Assembly: GCF_002093975.1 (NCBI RefSeq)
Contig: NZ_KZ084328.1
Location: 125,088-189,087, forward strand
DNA: 64,000 bases
From: Thermoactinospora rubra
GTDB lineage: Bacteria > Actinomycetota > Actinomycetes > Streptosporangiales > Streptosporangiaceae
Direction of reading: 5' to 3'
The notes beneath the pieces were generated by a model. That model did no database searches. It had not been told where the DNA came from and saw only the letters and a program-made list of their open reading frames with translations. The position numbers were made by a program, and so were the translations under genes. Of the stretch, positions 12,168 to 20,321 are shown one piece after another (the stretch's first letter is position 1; each line of letters begins with the position of its first letter).

Positions 12168-13454
12168 CTAGCGCCGCCGCCTCGCCGCCAGCAGCGCGGC
12201 GACGGCCGCGGCCGCCCCTCCCCCGGCCAGCAGGGCGGCACGGCGCTGCCGGGCGACGCGCCGCTCCACCTCGGCGTAGGGCGTGGTGCTGAAGGACACC
12301 AGCTCGTACTGCGAGACGTACCAGCCCGGCAGCAGCCGTTCGAGGGCGTGCTCGATCCGCTTGCGCGCCAGGAACGCCCGGGAGCCGACCTTGTCCCGCA
12401 TCTCGACGAAGTTCTCCAGCGCCAGCCGGGCGATGACGTCGGTGTCGGCCTTGCGCCGCTCGAAGAGCCGGAAGGCGGCGGCGAAGTCGTCGCCCGTGGC
12501 CTCCAGGCACCTGTCGAGCTCCACGCAGTCCTCGAAACCGCAGTTGGCGCCCTGGCCGTAGAAGGGGACGATCGCGTGGGCCGCGTCGCCGATCACCGCC
12601 AGCGTCATCCGCTCCCCCGCCCTGTGCCAGGGCGAGCACCGCATGGTGACCAGGTGGCCGACCGGGTTGCGGGCGTAGTCGTCCTCCAGGTACGGCATGA
12701 GCGCCACGGCGTCGGGATAGTCGCGGCGGACGTGGTCGACGGCGTCGGGGGCGGCCAGCGCCGCGTGCGGCCAGAAAAGCGTGCACGTGAACGAGCGGTC
12801 CGGGTTCGGCAGGGCGATCATCATTTCGGCGCCGCGCGGCCAGATGTGCAGCGCCGCCGGATTCATTGCGAAATTTCCATCTTTAGCCGGAATCGTCAGC
12901 TCTTTGTAGCCGTAATTCAGGTATTCCTGACTGAAGTCGACGCCGGGCAGGGACTGCAACCGCGCCCGGACCGCGCTGTAGGCCCCGTCCGCCCCGATGA
13001 CGATCTGCGCCTTCTCCACCGCCCCGGTGGAGAAGGTGAGCAGCCCGGCGTTCTCGTCGACGGCCGTGAGCCGGTGCTCGAAGTGCACGCTCACGCCCGG
13101 CAGCCTGGTCGCGGCGTCCAGCAGCACGGCGTTGAGCGCCCCGCGGCTGATGGAGTTGATCGCGTGCCGGCCGTCGGCGCTGTAGGGCTGGAAGGTCAGC
13201 GTCCCGTCCAGGGCGTGCATCATCCGACCCGGCATCGGCAGCGCGGCCTCCAGCACCTCCTGGTCCAGCCCCACGCGCCGCAGGGCGTCGATGCCGCGCT
13301 CGGAGAGGGCCAGGTTGATCGACCTGCCGCGCTCGGGGCCCCGCTCGCGCGGATCGGGCCTGCGCTCGTACAGCGTGACCCGGTGACCCCTGCGGGCCAG
13401 GAAGCAGGCGAGCAGGCAGCCCACCAGGCCCGCTCCGACGATGGTGACCTCCAT
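12168..13454 (-). CDS. kmo: Kynurenine 3-monooxygenase-like flavoprotein with C-terminal membrane anchor
   Basis: The protein has 428 residues. The N-terminal Rossmann motif IVGAGLVGCLLACFLARRG binds FAD, followed by YERRPDPR, the KMO signature GRSINLALSERG, a DG motif in IGADGAYSAVR, and the second FAD motif VIGDAAHAIVPFYGQGANCGFEDC. These are diagnostic of kynurenine 3-hydroxylase within the group A monooxygenases. The last about 20 residues (ALLAGGGAAAAVAALLA then RRRR) form a hydrophobic tail anchor like that of membrane-bound KMO. AAGGAAGG lies immediately before the ATG. No kynureninase or dioxygenase gene is adjacent, so the pathway role is inferred. A stretch near 12838-12940 is far less GC-rich than the rest. 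Confidence 0.9.
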   Translation of the reverse strand: MEVTIVGAGLVGCLLACFLARRGHRVTLYERRPDPRERGPERGRSINLALSERGIDALRRVGLDQEVLEAALPMPGRMMHALDGTLTFQPYSADGRHAINSISRGALNAVLLDAATRLPGVSVHFEHRLTAVDENAGLLTFSTGAVEKAQIVIGADGAYSAVRARLQSLPGVDFSQEYLNYGYKELTIPAKDGNFAMNPAALHIWPRGAEMMIALPNPDRSFTCTLFWPHAALAAPDAVDHVRRDYPDAVALMPYLEDDYARNPVGHLVTMRCSPWHRAGERMTLAVIGDAAHAIVPFYGQGANCGFEDCVELDRCLEATGDDFAAAFRLFERRKADTDVIARLALENFVEMRDKVGSRAFLARKRIEHALERLLPGWYVSQYELVSFSTTPYAEVERRVARQRRAALLAGGGAAAAVAALLAARRRR

Positions 13455-13556
13455 CCTTCCTTGGTACGGCCCGCCGCCCCAGAAGTCCATCACCCCAGGG
13501 CATCGGCGGCCGCGCCGCCGGTCGTGGCGCGGTCCGCGGCGGTCTACGATCGCCTG

Positions 13557-14204
13557 GTGCACCCTTGGCCCACGACCGTCGAAGAGGCGGAGGAGCTCCA
13601 GCGCCGCCTGCGCCCGCTGGTGCGGCTGGACGGGCCCGACTCCTTCGCCACGGTGGCCGGGCTGGACGTCCACTACCGCGGCGACGACGAGCTGTCCGCC
13701 GCGGTGGTGGTGCTCGACTCCCGGTCGCTGAAGGTCGTCGACCAGGCGCTGGTCCACGGCGAGGCGGCTTTCCCGTACGTGCCGGGCCTGTTCGCCTTCC
13801 GCGAGGTCCCGGCGCTGCTGGAGGCGCTGGAGCGGCTGTCGCGCCCGCCGGAGCTGCTGGTCTGCGACGGGCACGGGCTGGCCCACCCGCGGCGGTTCGG
13901 CCTGGCCTGCCACCTGGGGGTCGTCACGGGTCTGCCGGCCATCGGGGTCGGCAAGACGGCGTTCGTGGGCGAGTACGAGGACCCCGCCCCCGCTCGGGGG
14001 TCGTGGACGCCCATCCGCCTGGAGGGCGAGGTGGTCGGCCGGGTGCTGCGCACCCAGTGGTCGGTGCGCCCGGTGTTCGTCTCGCCGGGGCACCGCGTCA
14101 GCCTGGACGTGGCCTGCGACCAGGTGCTGCGGCTGGCGCCGAACTACCGGCTGCCCGAGCCGATCCGGCTGGCCGACCACCTGGCCCGGTACGGCCCGGC
14201 CTGA
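13557..14204 (+). CDS. nfi: Endonuclease V (deoxyinosine 3'-endonuclease)
   Basis: The protein has 215 residues, the normal size for bacterial EndoV. It incises DNA one bond 3' of deoxyinosine in repair of deaminated adenine. Visible signatures are VAGLDVHYRGDD with the first metal-binding aspartate (about residue 38), the wedge-region sequence FPYVPGLFAFREVPALLEAL, and the core block LLVCDGHGLAHPRRFGLACH followed by GLPAIGVGKT. GTG at 13557 was chosen because it gives the expected start just before the WPTT segment. No strong ribosome site is visible. It is divergent from kmo and convergent with the membrane gene at 14221. Confidence 0.93.
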   Translation: MHPWPTTVEEAEELQRRLRPLVRLDGPDSFATVAGLDVHYRGDDELSAAVVVLDSRSLKVVDQALVHGEAAFPYVPGLFAFREVPALLEALERLSRPPELLVCDGHGLAHPRRFGLACHLGVVTGLPAIGVGKTAFVGEYEDPAPARGSWTPIRLEGEVVGRVLRTQWSVRPVFVSPGHRVSLDVACDQVLRLAPNYRLPEPIRLADHLARYGPA

Positions 14205-14220
14205 CCGGGCGTGACCGGGC

Positions 14221-14640
14221 TCAGCGTGGGCCGGTCCAGCTCCACAGGGCGAGCCACAGGTTGAGCCCGAAGATCGCCATGCCGAGCGGGACGTGCAGCG
14301 CGACGGCGCCCGACCCGCCCGTCATGGACTGCGCGAAGCCCAGCAGCAGGATCGCCGCGCTGACCAGCGCCGGCCAGGCGGGCCCGCGCCCGGGCCGCCA
14401 CAGCAGCAGCGCGGCGACCAGCTGCGCGAGCCCGACGAGGTGCACCGCGCCGGCCCCGATCCCGTGCATGCCGGCCGACCCGTCGCCGAGCAGCTGCCCG
14501 GCGGTGACGGCCTGCACGAGGACGGCGACGGCGCCGAGCGTGGCCACGTAGGAGAAGGCGCTGTGCAGGCCGCGTCCCTTGGCGGCCTGTGTCTGGATGC
14601 TCATGCCCGCCATGGTCGTCATCGCGCCGGAGTGGGACAT
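14221..14640 (-). CDS. Small four-helix membrane protein
   Basis: The protein has 139 residues. I do not recognise a characterised family. Four hydrophobic segments (about 33-53, 60-82, 88-105 and 114-133) form a compact integral membrane protein with little outside the bilayer. Several in-frame ATGs near the start (residues 1, 7, 10 and 13) leave the exact start uncertain. ATG 14640 has AGGGG a few bases upstream. It begins 6 nt after the stop of the HAD phosphatase gene, so the two are almost certainly co-transcribed. Confidence 0.65.
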   Translation of the reverse strand: MSHSGAMTTMAGMSIQTQAAKGRGLHSAFSYVATLGAVAVLVQAVTAGQLLGDGSAGMHGIGAGAVHLVGLAQLVAALLLWRPGRGPAWPALVSAAILLLGFAQSMTGGSGAVALHVPLGMAIFGLNLWLALWSWTGPR

Positions 14641-14646
14641 CGGCCC

Positions 14647-15459
14647 CTAGTCGTCGATCGGGCTACACCCGAGGATGTACTCCAGCGCCGCGGCGACGCC
14701 GTCCTCGTCGTTGGAGGCGGTGCGGCACCGGGCGGCGGCCAGCACGAGCGGGTGGGCGTTGGCCATCGCGTAGCCGCGCCCGGCGAAGGCGAGGACCGCC
14801 AGGTCGTTGGGCATGTCGCCGAAGGCCACGACCTCCTGCGGGTCCACGCCGCGCTCGCGGCACAGGGCGGCCAGCGTGGCGGCCTTGGTGACGCCGGGGG
14901 CGCTGATCTCCAGCAGGCCGCCCGCTCCGGAGTGGGTGATCTCGGCCAGGCCGCCGGCCACCGCGGTCGCCGCCTCGATCATCTCGTCCGCGTGGTGCCG
15001 GGCCGACCAGACCAGCAGCTTGGCGATGGGGCCGTCGTGGGCCCACAGGTCCGCCACCTGGCGCCGGTAGGGCTCGTCGCCGGGCACCTGCCGGCCGTAC
15101 CCGGGCTCCGCGAGCACGCCGCGGCCGGTCTCGATGGCGAACGCCAGCCCCGGCAGCGCCTCCCGCAGGACCTCGGCCACCTGGCGGGCGACGGCCAGGG
15201 CCAGGCCCGCGCACTCGACGATCTCGCGGGTGGCCAGGTCGTAGACGATGGCGCCGTTGCTGCACACGGCCGTGCCCGTGACGCCCGCCCGCTCGGCGAC
15301 GGCGTCGACGCCGCGGGGCGCGCGGGCGGTGACGAAGACGATCTCGGCGCCCGCGTCGCGGGCCAGCCGCAGCGCCCGCCGGGTCCTGGCCGTGACGGTA
15401 CCGGAGGAGGTCAGGAGCGTGCCGTCCAGGTCGGTGGCGACGATGCGCGGAAGAGTCAC
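14647..15459 (-). CDS. HAD superfamily phosphatase, Cof/IIB subtype
   Basis: The protein has 270 residues. HAD motif I is DLDGTLL near residue 10 (two catalytic aspartates), motif II is the Thr in VTARAPR, motif III includes the Lys in GVTKAATL, and motif IV is FGDMPNDLAVL. The large C2B-type cap between motifs II and III identifies the Cof-like group. These enzymes dephosphorylate small sugar phosphates, pyridoxal phosphate or flavin precursors in the cytoplasm, and the substrate is not predictable here. It is followed closely by the small membrane protein gene on the same strand. Confidence 0.88.
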   Translation of the reverse strand: MTLPRIVATDLDGTLLTSSGTVTARTRRALRLARDAGAEIVFVTARAPRGVDAVAERAGVTGTAVCSNGAIVYDLATREIVECAGLALAVARQVAEVLREALPGLAFAIETGRGVLAEPGYGRQVPGDEPYRRQVADLWAHDGPIAKLLVWSARHHADEMIEAATAVAGGLAEITHSGAGGLLEISAPGVTKAATLAALCRERGVDPQEVVAFGDMPNDLAVLAFAGRGYAMANAHPLVLAAARCRTASNDEDGVAAALEYILGCSPIDD

Positions 15460-15482
15460 CCGATGATCATAAGATTCCGGGT

Positions 15483-15908
15483 ATGTCCATCAATGTGCCA
15501 TCGCAGCCGACATCGTCGGAATCGTCGTCGGAATCGTCGCCGGAATCGTCGTCGGAACCGGAGGTGACGGCCGGGTCCACGCTGCGCTTCCTGACCGAGA
15601 TCTGCGCGTGGGTGGCGACGCTGTGGGCGCTGTGGCCGCATTCGGTCGCGCTGGCGCTGCTGTCGGTGGTCGTCCTGATCGGCCTGCCGGCGGTCTTCGC
15701 CACGCCGGGCGACAAGCGGCACGTCATCGTGGCCGTGCCGGGCGGGGTGACCGTCGGGCTGACGATCCTGCAGATCGCCGCCGCCGTCGTCGCGGCGTGG
15801 ATCGCGTGGATCCCGCTGGCCGCCGCGGCCGTCACGCTGGTCGCGGCCGTGACCGTGTCCTACGAGCTGCCGCGCTGGCGGCGGCTGCTGTCACAGCCGC
15901 ATCCGTGA
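15483..15908 (+). CDS. Small membrane protein, DUF2568/YrdB-like
   Basis: The protein has 141 residues. The N-terminal about 28 residues are an unstructured Ser/Glu/Pro run encoded by four near-identical 12-bp units (15513-15560). After that come four hydrophobic helices, with FLTEICAWVATLWALWP at the start, FATPGDKR in a loop, and a C-terminal YELPRWRRLL. That layout fits the DUF2568 (YrdB) family of four-helix membrane proteins of unknown role. The gene is divergent from the HAD gene and 37 nt upstream of pyrF. Confidence 0.7.
   Translation: MSINVPSQPTSSESSSESSPESSSEPEVTAGSTLRFLTEICAWVATLWALWPHSVALALLSVVVLIGLPAVFATPGDKRHVIVAVPGGVTVGLTILQIAAAVVAAWIAWIPLAAAAVTLVAAVTVSYELPRWRRLLSQPHP
15513..15560 (+). 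repeat. Four tandem 12-bp units coding SESS/SESP
   Basis: Units close to TCGTCGGAATCG repeat in frame and encode the Ser-Glu-rich N-terminus of the DUF2568-like protein. Such a tract can vary in length by slippage. Confidence 0.7.
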
Positions 15909-15945
15909 GAGCAGGGCGTGGCCGGGCCAGGCGGGATAGCCTGGC

Positions 15946-16752
15946 GTGATGCACGAGTCATTCGGGACGAGGCTGCGTGCCGCCCTCGACAAGCGCGGCC
16001 CGCTGTGCGTGGGCATCGACCCCCATCCGGCTCTGCTCGACGCCTGGGGACTGGAGGACTCCCCGGCCGGGCTGGAACGCTTCAGCCGTACCGTGGCCGA
16101 GGCCGCGGGCGACGTCGCGGCGGCGGTCAAGCCGCAGTCGGCCTTCTTCGAGCGGTGGGGCAGCCGCGGCGTCGCGGTCCTGGAGCGCGTGCTCGGCGAC
16201 CTGCGCGAGGCCGGGACGCTGGTCGTGCTCGACGTCAAGCGCGGCGACATCGGCAGCACCATGGCCGCCTACGCCGAGGCGTACCTCGACCACGGCAGCC
16301 CGCTGGCCGCCGACGCCATCACCGTCAGCCCCTACCTCGGCTTCGGCTCGCTGGCGGGCGCGATCGCCTCCGCGCGGGCCAACGACGCCGGGCTGTTCGT
16401 GCTGGCCCGCACCTCCAACCCGGAGGCCGCCGAGCTGCAGGAGGCGGTCGCGGGCCGGATCCTGGAGGCGGTCGCCGAGGCCAACGCGGGCGAGGTCCCG
16501 TTCGGCCCGGTGGGAGTGGTGATCGGCGCGACGCTGCCGTCCGTGGAGCACGACCTGACCCGGCTGGGCGGCCCCATCCTCGCGCCCGGGCTGGGCGCGC
16601 AGGAGGCCACTCCCGCCGACCTCGCCCGCCTGTTCGGTCCGGTACGGCACGCGGTCCTGCCCTCGGTGTCGCGGGCGGTCTGCGGCGACCCGGGCAGGAT
16701 CCGCGAGCTCGTCACGCGCTACCGCGACGAGTGCGCCGACGCGCTGCGGTGA
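15946..16752 (+). CDS. pyrF: Orotidine 5'-phosphate decarboxylase (type 2, actinobacterial)
   Basis: The protein has 268 residues. It converts OMP to UMP, the last step of de novo pyrimidine synthesis, in the cytoplasm. The catalytic motif LDVKRGDIGST (about residues 95-105) holds the Asp-Lys-Asp residues of the group 2 enzymes. CVGIDPHPALL near the start and FVLARTSNPEA fit the actinobacterial PyrF subfamily. The start is GTG 15946 or the adjacent ATG 15949. In most actinobacteria pyrF ends the pyr operon and is followed by mihF and gmk. Here it stands alone, and what follows is gene debris. An mIHF gene lies 11 kb away. Confidence 0.93.
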   Translation: MMHESFGTRLRAALDKRGPLCVGIDPHPALLDAWGLEDSPAGLERFSRTVAEAAGDVAAAVKPQSAFFERWGSRGVAVLERVLGDLREAGTLVVLDVKRGDIGSTMAAYAEAYLDHGSPLAADAITVSPYLGFGSLAGAIASARANDAGLFVLARTSNPEAAELQEAVAGRILEAVAEANAGEVPFGPVGVVIGATLPSVEHDLTRLGGPILAPGLGAQEATPADLARLFGPVRHAVLPSVSRAVCGDPGRIRELVTRYRDECADALR

Positions 16753-16770
16753 GGCCGTTTGCGGGCTGAG

Positions 16771-16786
16771 CTGCAAGCGCTTGCAG
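16771..16786. promoter_or_regulatory. Perfect LacI-type operator palindrome
   Basis: CTGCAAGCGCTTGCAG is a perfect 16-bp palindrome with the central CG typical of LacI/GalR operators. It lies 10 nt before a pectate-lyase remnant and does not match the operator of the LacI gene at 25792. The cognate regulator is therefore unknown; it may once have controlled the lost lyase. Confidence 0.7.
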
Positions 16787-16954
16787 TATGCCCGGAAAAT
16801 CGTCGCGCGCGGCAACGTCAACGTCAACACCGAGGACCCGATCGTCACACGCGGCGCCGTGGAGGAGGCGCGCAACCACTACGCCTACACCCTCGGCCCG
16901 GCCGCCGACGTGCCCGCGAAGGTCAGGGCCGGAGCGGGCGTCGGCAAGATCTGA
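16787..16954 (+). pseudogene. C-terminal remnant of a pectate lyase (PL1-like)
   Basis: About 52 codons are open in one frame and end with TGA at 16952. The peptide contains ARGNVNVNTEDPIVTRG, then HYAYTLGPAADVP and the ending VRAGAGVGKI. That is the usual C-terminus of secreted actinobacterial pectate lyases (a GNVF.N.. strand, a YSY-LDPAS-like loop, then AGAGVGK). No signal peptide, active site or start codon remains. The remnant abuts a perfect LacI operator on one side and touches the ribokinase stop on the other. This suggests a deletion removed most of the gene but left its operator and tail. The family assignment is by eye. Confidence 0.6.
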
Positions 16955-17857
16955 TCAGCCCGTCTCGTCGGCGTCCCTGAGCGCGGCGTCGATCTCCTGC
17001 CGGGTGGGCATCGAGGTGCTGGCGCCCTCCCGCCGCACGGAGATCGACGCCGCCACGGTCGCGAACCGCAGCGCCTCGGCGGGCGGGCGGCCCTCGGCGC
17101 GGGCCACGGCCAGCGCGCCGGCGAAGGTGTCGCCCGCCGCCGTGGTGTCCACGGCCCGCACGGGGACGGCGGGCACCTCCAGCCGCTCGCCCTCGCGCGA
17201 GCCGTACAGCGCCCCGCGGGAGCCGAGCGTGATCACCGCCTCCGGCACCAGGTCCAGCAGCCGGTCCAGGGCCGCGGCGGGATCGGCCACGCCGGTCAGG
17301 TCGGCGGCCTCGTGCTCGTTGGGCACCAGCAGCGTGACGGCCTTGACCAGCTCCTCGGGCAGCGGGCGGCTGGGCGCGGGGGTCAGCACGACCGGCACCC
17401 CGGCCTCCCTGGCCGCTGCCGCCGCCGCGGTGACCGCCTCCAGCGGCAGCTCCAGCTGCAGCAGCAACGCCCGGGAGGCGGCGATGAGCGCGCTCTCCCC
17501 CGGGGTGGGCCCGTCCACGGCGCCGTTGGCGCCCGGCACGACGATGATGGAGTTCGCGCCCGAGCCGTCGACGACGATGTGCGCGATGCCGCTGGAGCCC
17601 GGCACCTGCCGCAGCGCCGAGACGTCCACGCCCGCGTCGACCAGGGTGGTGCGGAGCATCACCCCGAAGCCGTCGTCGCCGACCGCCCCCAGGAAGGACA
17701 CCTCGGCCCCGGCCCGGGCCGCGGCGATGGCCTGGTTGGCGCCCTTGCCGCCGGGGACGGTGCGGAAGGCGCGGCCGGTGACGGTCTCCCCGAGCCTGGG
17801 GGCCCGGTCGACGTAGGCCACGAGGTCCATGTTGGCGCTGCCGAAGACGGTGATCAT
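16955..17857 (-). CDS. rbsK: Ribokinase (PfkB family)
   Basis: The protein has 300 residues. It phosphorylates ribose to ribose 5-phosphate in the cytoplasm. PfkB signature 1 is VPGGKGANQAIAAARAG (about 40-56) and signature 2 is DTTAAGDTFAGAL (about 250), with the catalytic Asp in GDTF. FGSANMDLVAYVDRAPRLGET at the start and MPTRQEI near the end are typical of RbsK rather than fructokinase or adenosine kinase. The ATG at 17857 overlaps the stop of the preceding ADP-ribosylglycohydrolase gene (ATGA), so it is the translationally coupled last gene of the nine-gene operon. The context implies the ribose comes from hydrolysis of a ribosylated substrate rather than from free ribose import, and no rbsD or rbsA is present. 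Confidence 0.92.
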   Translation of the reverse strand: MITVFGSANMDLVAYVDRAPRLGETVTGRAFRTVPGGKGANQAIAAARAGAEVSFLGAVGDDGFGVMLRTTLVDAGVDVSALRQVPGSSGIAHIVVDGSGANSIIVVPGANGAVDGPTPGESALIAASRALLLQLELPLEAVTAAAAAAREAGVPVVLTPAPSRPLPEELVKAVTLLVPNEHEAADLTGVADPAAALDRLLDLVPEAVITLGSRGALYGSREGERLEVPAVPVRAVDTTAAGDTFAGALAVARAEGRPPAEALRFATVAASISVRREGASTSMPTRQEIDAALRDADETG

Positions 17858-19185
17858 AGGCTCATTGTCCTTGCCGCGAGCTCTTCCAGGGACACGCCGT
17901 CGAACCCGGTCAGGCTGCTGGCCAGCCCGCCGTCGATGCGCCAGGACTCGGGGACGCCGTAGAGGGCGCCCGCGACCGAGCCGGCCGTGGCCCCGGCCGA
18001 GTCGGTGTCCCATCCGGCGGCGACCGCGCCGGCGATCGAGGCGGTGAAGTCGCCCTCGCCGTGGACCAGCGTGGCGGCCACGACGGCGGCGTTGTGGATC
18101 GTGTGCACCCAGTGCAGCTCGCCGTGCCGCTCGTGCAGCCGGTCGACGACGCGCTCGAAGTCGTCCTCGGCCCTGGCGTCGTCGATGGCCTGCCGTACCG
18201 CGGCCCACAGCCGCGACGACGGCGGCACGACGCTCAGGCCCGCCTCCAGCACCTCGTCGACGCGGTGCGCGACCACGGCCTGGGCGCACATCGCCGCGGC
18301 GAACATGGCGCCGTACAGGCCGTTGGCGGTGTGCGTGAGCCGCGCGTCGCGCCAGGCCAGCTCAGCCGCCGCGCCGGGGTCGCCCGGGTTGGCCCAGCCG
18401 TACACGTCGGCCCTGATCAGCGCGCCGATCCACTCGCGGAACGGGTTGCGGTAGACGGCCGTGTGCGGCGGCTCCAGGCCGCTGAGCAGGTTGCGGTAGG
18501 CGACCCGCTCGGCGGTGAACGTCCGCCCGGCGGGCAGCTCCTCCAGCCACAGCACGGCCACGTCGTCGGTGGTGAACGCCCTGCCGTGCCGCTCCAGGAC
18601 GCTCAGCGCCAGCAGCGGGTAGTTGAGGTCGTCGTCCTCCGGGATGCCTCGCAGGTTCTCCGCCAGCGAGGTGCCCGCGCTGCGCCGGTTCCACGGCCAC
18701 AGCGCGGCCAGCTCCTCGGGCAGGCCGCGGGCGGTGAACCAGGTGCGGATCGGCCAGTTGCCGGTGGCCTCGGCGATGGCCCTGATGCCCTCGCGCGGGA
18801 TCTTCTCCACCGGCTTGCCGAGCACGCACCCGGCCGCCCGGCCGCGCCAGGCGGCCAGGATCCGCTCCGGGTCCGGCTTCGCGCGGCCGCCGCGCGGCCA
18901 GCCGGGGCAGGCGGCGACGATGTCGGCCAGCTCCGAGGGCTCCTCCAGCGGCGAGGGCAGCGTGGCCAGCTCGTCCAGCAGTTCCTCCGCCAGCCCGCGC
19001 AGCCCGGCCGTCCCGGGGCCGGAGGCCCCCGCGCGGGGCGGCGCGTCGTGGCCTCCCGCGGCGTGCCAGCGGGCGGCGATGCTCCTGATCCGTTCGGGGT
19101 GAGCGGTGGCGCGGCCGTCCTCGCGCGCCTGGCGCAGCTCGTGGCCGACCAGGTCCTCCGGCTGCACCCACGTCAGCCTGATCAT
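17854..19185 (-). CDS. ADP-ribosylglycohydrolase-family protein 1, with N-terminal extension
   Basis: The protein has 443 residues, well above the usual about 300. The first about 110 residues are an extension with no recognised domain, including a Pro/Gly/Ala-rich stretch. The glycohydrolase core follows, beginning RAAGCVLGKPVEKIP, where most relatives have GDALG. The N-terminal metal motif, usually TDDT, appears as PEDDDLNYPLLAL. The C-terminal motif GWDTDSAGATAGSVAGALYG keeps the paired aspartates. Family enzymes cleave ADP-ribosyl-protein or O-linked ADP-ribose bonds with two Mg ions. The altered first motif suggests a different ribosyl substrate. It overlaps both neighbours by 4 nt and is the last hydrolase before ribokinase. 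Confidence 0.85.
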   Translation of the reverse strand: MIRLTWVQPEDLVGHELRQAREDGRATAHPERIRSIAARWHAAGGHDAPPRAGASGPGTAGLRGLAEELLDELATLPSPLEEPSELADIVAACPGWPRGGRAKPDPERILAAWRGRAAGCVLGKPVEKIPREGIRAIAEATGNWPIRTWFTARGLPEELAALWPWNRRSAGTSLAENLRGIPEDDDLNYPLLALSVLERHGRAFTTDDVAVLWLEELPAGRTFTAERVAYRNLLSGLEPPHTAVYRNPFREWIGALIRADVYGWANPGDPGAAAELAWRDARLTHTANGLYGAMFAAAMCAQAVVAHRVDEVLEAGLSVVPPSSRLWAAVRQAIDDARAEDDFERVVDRLHERHGELHWVHTIHNAAVVAATLVHGEGDFTASIAGAVAAGWDTDSAGATAGSVAGALYGVPESWRIDGGLASSLTGFDGVSLEELAARTMSL

Positions 19186-20321
19186 TCCGCCACCAGCCGG
19201 GCGAAGGCCTGCTCGTGCGCGCGCCGCCGTCGCAGGTCCCGCTCGTGCACCTCCCGCGCCACGGCGGCGACGGCCAGCCCGGGGCTCACGATGTCGGTAC
19301 GGCTGGCCGCGGCGACCTGCTCGACCCACTCGGCCGGCACGCACGACAGGCCGCCCAGCGCCCCGGCGATCGCCCCGCCCATGGAGGCGATCGAGTCGGC
19401 GTCGCGGCCGTAGTTCACCCCGCCCAGCACGGTGTCGCGGTAGCCGCCCTTGGCGATCACCAGGAACGCCAGCGCGAGGGGCAGCTCCTCGATGCTGTGC
19501 AGGCGGCTCGGCCGCCGCGCGCCCAGCCCCTGGTCGCGGTAAGTGTCGGCCACGGTGTCGTAGGGCCGCACCGCCTCGCGCAGCGCCGCGAACGACCCCT
19601 CCCAGTGGCCCAGCTCCCTGGCCCGCTCGCAGACCGCCTCGATGGCGGCCCTCGTGCCGTCCTTGGCCAGGCGCAGGCAGACGCCGACGACGGAGTCGGC
19701 GGTCGCGCCCGGGCGCATCGCCTCGGCCACGGCGGCGGCCATCACCCCGGCCGCCTCCCGGCCGTAGCTGGACTGGTGCGCCCCGGCGAAGTCGACGGCC
19801 TCGGCGTAGGCGCCGTCGGGGTCGCCCGCGTTCACGATGCCGACGGGCGCCATGTACATCGCGGCCCCGCAGTTGACGATGTTGCCCACGCCTGCCTCGC
19901 GCGGGTCGGCGTGGCCGTAATGCAGGCGCGCCACGAGCCACTTCTCCGCCAGGAAAATGCGCTGCAGCGGCAGCGCCTCGGCCTCCAGCTCGGGGATCCA
20001 CACCCGCTCGCCCATCAGCTCGGGGACCAGGTGGTCGGCAGCGGCGTAGGCGTCGAGGTGGTCGCGCACCTTCCGGTACACCCTGATCAGGGCGTGCGTC
20101 ATGAGCGTGTCGTCGGTGATGTGGCCGTCGCCCTTGTGGTAGGGCGCGATCGGCCGCGCGTTGCGCCAGTCGGCGTGGTACGGCGGGACGATCCCCTCCA
20201 CCGGCCCGCCGTATCGCGCCACGATCTGCTCCGGCGTCCACCCCTCGGTCGCGCCGCCCAGCGCGTCTCCCACCGCCGCTCCCGCCACGCAGCCGGCGGC
20301 CTTGTCCTCAAGCGGCGTCAT
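19182..20321 (-). CDS. ADP-ribosylglycohydrolase-family protein 2
   Basis: The protein has 379 residues and is the most canonical of the four paralogs together with protein 4. It has GAAVGDALGGATEG near residue 18, HITDDTLMTHAL (metal ligands) near 70, and GRDADSIASMGGAIAGALGG near 310, the second metal motif. Other blocks include NCGAAMYMAP and AHQSSYGREAAGVMAAAV, the latter a common helix in ADPRH/DraG-fold enzymes. By family it should be a Mg-dependent hydrolase of an N- or O-linked ribosyl group in the cytoplasm. Start ATG 20321 overlaps the stop of protein 3, and its own stop overlaps the start of protein 1, both by 4 nt. Confidence 0.9.
   Translation of the reverse strand: MTPLEDKAAGCVAGAAVGDALGGATEGWTPEQIVARYGGPVEGIVPPYHADWRNARPIAPYHKGDGHITDDTLMTHALIRVYRKVRDHLDAYAAADHLVPELMGERVWIPELEAEALPLQRIFLAEKWLVARLHYGHADPREAGVGNIVNCGAAMYMAPVGIVNAGDPDGAYAEAVDFAGAHQSSYGREAAGVMAAAVAEAMRPGATADSVVGVCLRLAKDGTRAAIEAVCERARELGHWEGSFAALREAVRPYDTVADTYRDQGLGARRPSRLHSIEELPLALAFLVIAKGGYRDTVLGGVNYGRDADSIASMGGAIAGALGGLSCVPAEWVEQVAAASRTDIVSPGLAVAAVAREVHERDLRRRRAHEQAFARLVAE

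Noticed and set aside
15946..16752. pyrF as part of a pyr operon
   Set aside because: No other pyrimidine genes are adjacent on either side, so it was described as a lone gene.
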